From: Bacteroidota bacterium
GTDB lineage: Bacteria > Pseudomonadota > Alphaproteobacteria > Puniceispirillales > Puniceispirillaceae
Length of the DNA: 8,221 nt
Assembly: GCA_009936825.1 (NCBI GenBank)
Contig: JAACDV010000232.1
Coordinates: 1-8,221, forward strand
Reading direction: 5' to 3'
Within the stretch, counting starts at the first letter, position 1, and the number at the start of each line of letters is the position of its first letter. A model generated the notes under the pieces. That model was given only the letters and a program-made list of their open reading frames with translations, was not told the origin of the DNA and ran no database searches. The translations under genes were made by a program, and so were the position numbers. Positions 6,529 through 8,221 of the stretch are shown here, in pieces.

Positions 6529-7959
6529 CTAGAGCTGGATATAGGTAGATTTGATCTCGCTATATGCGTCCAGCGAATAAACGCTGTTCTCGCGGCCAAA
6601 GCCTGATTGTTTAACGCCGCCAAAAGGAAGACCGGGCGGGAGTAAATTATAAGTATTTACCCAGACATTACCACTATTCAGCTGCCCTGCAACACGGTGC
6701 GCCCGAGCAAGATCGCGGGTGATTAACCCGGCGCCAAGCCCGAAAGATGTTGCATTCGCCCGGCGGATGGCATCAGCCTCATCCTCAAAAGTCAGAACCG
6801 ACATGACCGGTCCAAAAATTTCTTCTTGAACAACGCGCATATCATCACGGCAATCGGCCAGAATGGTTGGTTCCATGAAAAAACCGGACTCAAACCCCTG
6901 CGGATGAAGCCGGTTGCCACCAGTTGCCAGTCGCGCCCCTTCAGATCGACCCAGCGCGACATAATCCAGAACTTTGTTGAGATGTGGCTCGGAAATCAGC
7001 GCGCCCATATGAATGTCATCGGCCATTGGATCGCCAACGCGCATGGCCTGAGCGCGTTCAATCAACGCGGCCTCAAACTTCTCGGCAATACTGGCTTCGA
7101 CGTAAACGCGCGTGGCGTTTGAACATACCTCACCCGCAGTATAGAAATTGGCATCGAGCGCGGTTTGCACTGCCAGATCGAAATCAGCATCGGCAAACAC
7201 CAGCAAAGGTGATTTGCCGCCAAGCTCAAGTGTGACTTTTTTCAGCGTGGTGGCCGATTGTTCCATGATCAAACGCCCGGTCTCAACGCCGCCGGTCAAA
7301 GAGATTTTGGCAATGCCCGGATGCGCGCAAAGGGCGCGGCCGATGCGGTAGTCCCCGTGCAGAATTTGAAACAGCCCATCCGGCAGCCCCGCCTCAGCCA
7401 AAAGGTCAGCCACCATATGCGCGGTTAACGGCGTTAATTCAGACGGTTTGAGAATAAAGGCGTTACCCGCAGCCAGTGCCGGTGCTGATTTCCAGCAGGC
7501 GATCTGCACTGGATAGTTCCACGCCCCGATACCGGCACAAATGCCAAGCGGAATGCGCTCACTATAGGCAATGGCGTCAGGATAGCGATGCATGTCACCG
7601 CTTTCGGTCTGGGCTAGCGCAGCAAAATATGCCATTGCATCGGCCCCGCTTGGAACGTCGGCTGCTGCCGCCTCACTATAAACTTTTCCAACATCCAGAA
7701 CTTCTAGCCGTGCTAGCGCATCGTTATTATCGCGCAGCAAATCTGCTGCCCGGTGCAAGATTTTGGCGCGTTCGGCCGCGCCCCGGGCCGCCCATTCATG
7801 CTGGGCCTCGCTGGCGATAGCAACGGCTCGATCCAGCAGCATGTCATCTGCAGGCTCAATCCTTGCGATCACCTCGCCTGTGGCCGGATTGAGTTTATCA
7901 AGGGCGGGAAGCGCGCTGCCGATGGATTTGCCGCCAATCAATGATTTACAAATTTCCAT
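6529..7959 (-). CDS. NAD(P)-dependent aldehyde dehydrogenase, betaine-aldehyde-dehydrogenase (BetB/ALDH9) type
   Basis: Predicted soluble enzyme of 476 aa, close to the usual 480-490 aa of BetB-type enzymes, oxidising an amino- or trimethylammonio-aldehyde to its acid. Catalytic residues are all visible: Asn148 in GAWNYP, Lys171 in KPSE, the cofactor loop LTGGVETG (221-228), general base Glu245 in LELGGK, nucleophile Cys279 in GEVCSN, and Glu380 in EEIFGP. The surroundings IACWKSAPALAAGN, GEVCSNATRVYV and LPFGGVKQSGFGREN are typical of BetB/ALDH9 rather than generic ALDHs. Aromatic residues at Tyr149, Trp156, Tyr273 and Phe446 match in placement the cage that binds quaternary ammonium groups in related enzymes. 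A strong AGGAG (complement of 7965-7969) lies 5 nt before the ATG. It is the first gene of the operon. No choline dehydrogenase or BetI is next to it in this window, so other aldehydes (for example aminobutyraldehydes) remain possible. Confidence 0.9.
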   Translation of the reverse strand: MEICKSLIGGKSIGSALPALDKLNPATGEVIARIEPADDMLLDRAVAIASEAQHEWAARGAAERAKILHRAADLLRDNNDALARLEVLDVGKVYSEAAAADVPSGADAMAYFAALAQTESGDMHRYPDAIAYSERIPLGICAGIGAWNYPVQIACWKSAPALAAGNAFILKPSELTPLTAHMVADLLAEAGLPDGLFQILHGDYRIGRALCAHPGIAKISLTGGVETGRLIMEQSATTLKKVTLELGGKSPLLVFADADFDLAVQTALDANFYTAGEVCSNATRVYVEASIAEKFEAALIERAQAMRVGDPMADDIHMGALISEPHLNKVLDYVALGRSEGARLATGGNRLHPQGFESGFFMEPTILADCRDDMRVVQEEIFGPVMSVLTFEDEADAIRRANATSFGLGAGLITRDLARAHRVAGQLNSGNVWVNTYNLLPPGLPFGGVKQSGFGRENSVYSLDAYSEIKSTYIQL

Positions 7960-8027
7960 GTTGTCTCCTATGGGCGATGATTTCGCTTTAGGTAATGATT
8001 TTGTTTATCTAGGCCATTTTTTAGATT

Positions 8028-8050
8028 GCCAGCATCACTTACGATGCGGC
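8028..8050. promoter_or_regulatory. Inverted repeat in the divergent promoter region
   Basis: GCC-A-GCATC (8028-8036) pairs with GATGC-GGC (8043-8050) across a 6-nt loop ACTTAC, giving an 8-bp stem with one bulged A. It is not followed by a T tract on either strand, so it is not a standard terminator. It lies about 70-90 nt upstream of the aldehyde dehydrogenase start and could be an operator or a leader hairpin. Confidence 0.35.
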
Positions 8051-8075
8051 AGGTTTAAGGTGTTCGGCGTTAGAC

Positions 8076-8090
8076 GTCAGGATTAATGAC
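8076..8090. promoter_or_regulatory. Short dyad GTCA-N7-TGAC between the aldehyde dehydrogenase and aldolase-like genes
   Basis: A perfect 4-bp inverted repeat, GTCA (8076-8079) and TGAC (8087-8090), flanks the AT-leaning spacer GGATTAA. It sits between the divergent starts, where a shared operator would be expected. Arms this short often arise by chance, so this is only a candidate site. Confidence 0.22.
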
Positions 8091-8102
8091 AAACGATACG
8101 CC

Positions 8103-8144
8103 ATAAAGCTAATGGGATAAAGCAAACGGGATAAAGCATTTGGG
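8103..8144 (+). repeat. Three tandem 14-nt direct repeats (consensus ATAAAGCWNNYGGG-like) before the aldolase-like gene
   Basis: Three back-to-back copies start at 8103, 8117 and 8131: ATAAAGCTAATGGG, ATAAAGCAAACGGG and ATAAAGCATTTGGG. ATAAAGC and GGG are invariant in all three, and the four middle bases vary. The last copy ends right where the ribosome binding site region begins (GAGAGG to 8150), 12 nt before the ATG at 8157. They may be a multi-site binding element for a regulator, an RNA leader element or a simple tandem duplication. Confidence 0.75.
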
Positions 8145-8156
8145 GAGAGGATAGTC

Positions 8157-8221
8157 ATGACAGAAATAAATGTCGATGTTGACGAAGCGAGGCGTGATCT
8201 TGCCGCAATTTTCCGTTGGAC
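8157..8221 (+). CDS. Partial gene: probable class II aldolase/adducin-family protein (N-terminus only)
   Basis: An ATG at 8157 with AGAGG (8146-8150) 6 nt upstream opens a frame that stays open for 21 codons to the window edge: MTEINVDVDEARRDLAAIFRW. The segment ARRDLAAIFRW resembles the first helix of class II aldolase/adducin-fold proteins, which are zinc-dependent lyases or decarboxylases acting on sugar-phosphate or related carbonyl compounds. The catalytic His residues of the family lie further downstream and cannot be checked. The gene is divergent from the aldehyde dehydrogenase operon across a 197-nt gap. The presence of a real gene is well supported; its family is a tentative call from a very short segment. 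Confidence 0.6.
   Translation, partial: MTEINVDVDEARRDLAAIFRW

Noticed and set aside
1..8221. Mobile elements, CRISPR arrays, toxin-antitoxin pairs, or phage defence genes
   Set aside because: No transposase, integrase, repeat-spacer pattern, terminal inverted repeats or known defence domains were seen in any frame.

Overview
The window looks like chromosomal DNA from an alphaproteobacterium. GC content is moderate (about 50-55% by eye), genes are tightly packed, and the protein signatures are of types common in that class: a GlxA-type regulator with a C-terminal AraC domain, an Lrp/AsnC regulator with an 'LSVTPCWRRIQRLE' helix-turn-helix, and a BetB-like aldehyde dehydrogenase. A marine SAR116/Rhodospirillales-like lineage would fit, but that is only a guess. 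I saw no rRNA, tRNA, CRISPR array, insertion sequence, integrase or phage gene, and no gene-free stretch longer than about 245 bases.

Left part (1-3000): a GlxA/CdhR-like regulator on the minus strand (5-1000) is divergent from a SpoU/TrmH-family RNA 2'-O-methyltransferase on the plus strand (1142-1969). The methyltransferase runs convergently into a class I (Rossmann-fold, RlmI/RlmK-like) methyltransferase on the minus strand (1983-2909). The divergent gap holds a terminator-like hairpin with a GAAA loop just before the trmH-like ribosome binding site.

Middle part (2910-3625): an AT-rich gap of about 240 bp, with an imperfect dyad and a candidate minus-strand promoter, precedes an Lrp/AsnC-family regulator on the plus strand.

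Right part (3641-7959): three minus-strand genes form an evident operon, transcribed as betaine-aldehyde-dehydrogenase-like gene, then GT4 glycosyltransferase, then AsnB-type glutamine-dependent amidotransferase. The first two genes are 15 nt apart. The last two overlap by one base (TGATG), so they are probably translationally coupled. The likely theme is synthesis or modification of a small solute or glycan: aldehyde oxidation, glycosyl transfer and amidation. No other polysaccharide genes and no choline dehydrogenase, BetI or betaine transporter are visible, so the product is unknown. The amidotransferase has Ala where the family's synthetase signature has a conserved Asp.

Far right (7960-8221): a divergent promoter region with two dyads and three tandem 14-nt repeats leads into the first 21 codons of a plus-strand gene, probably a class II aldolase/adducin-family protein, cut by the window edge.
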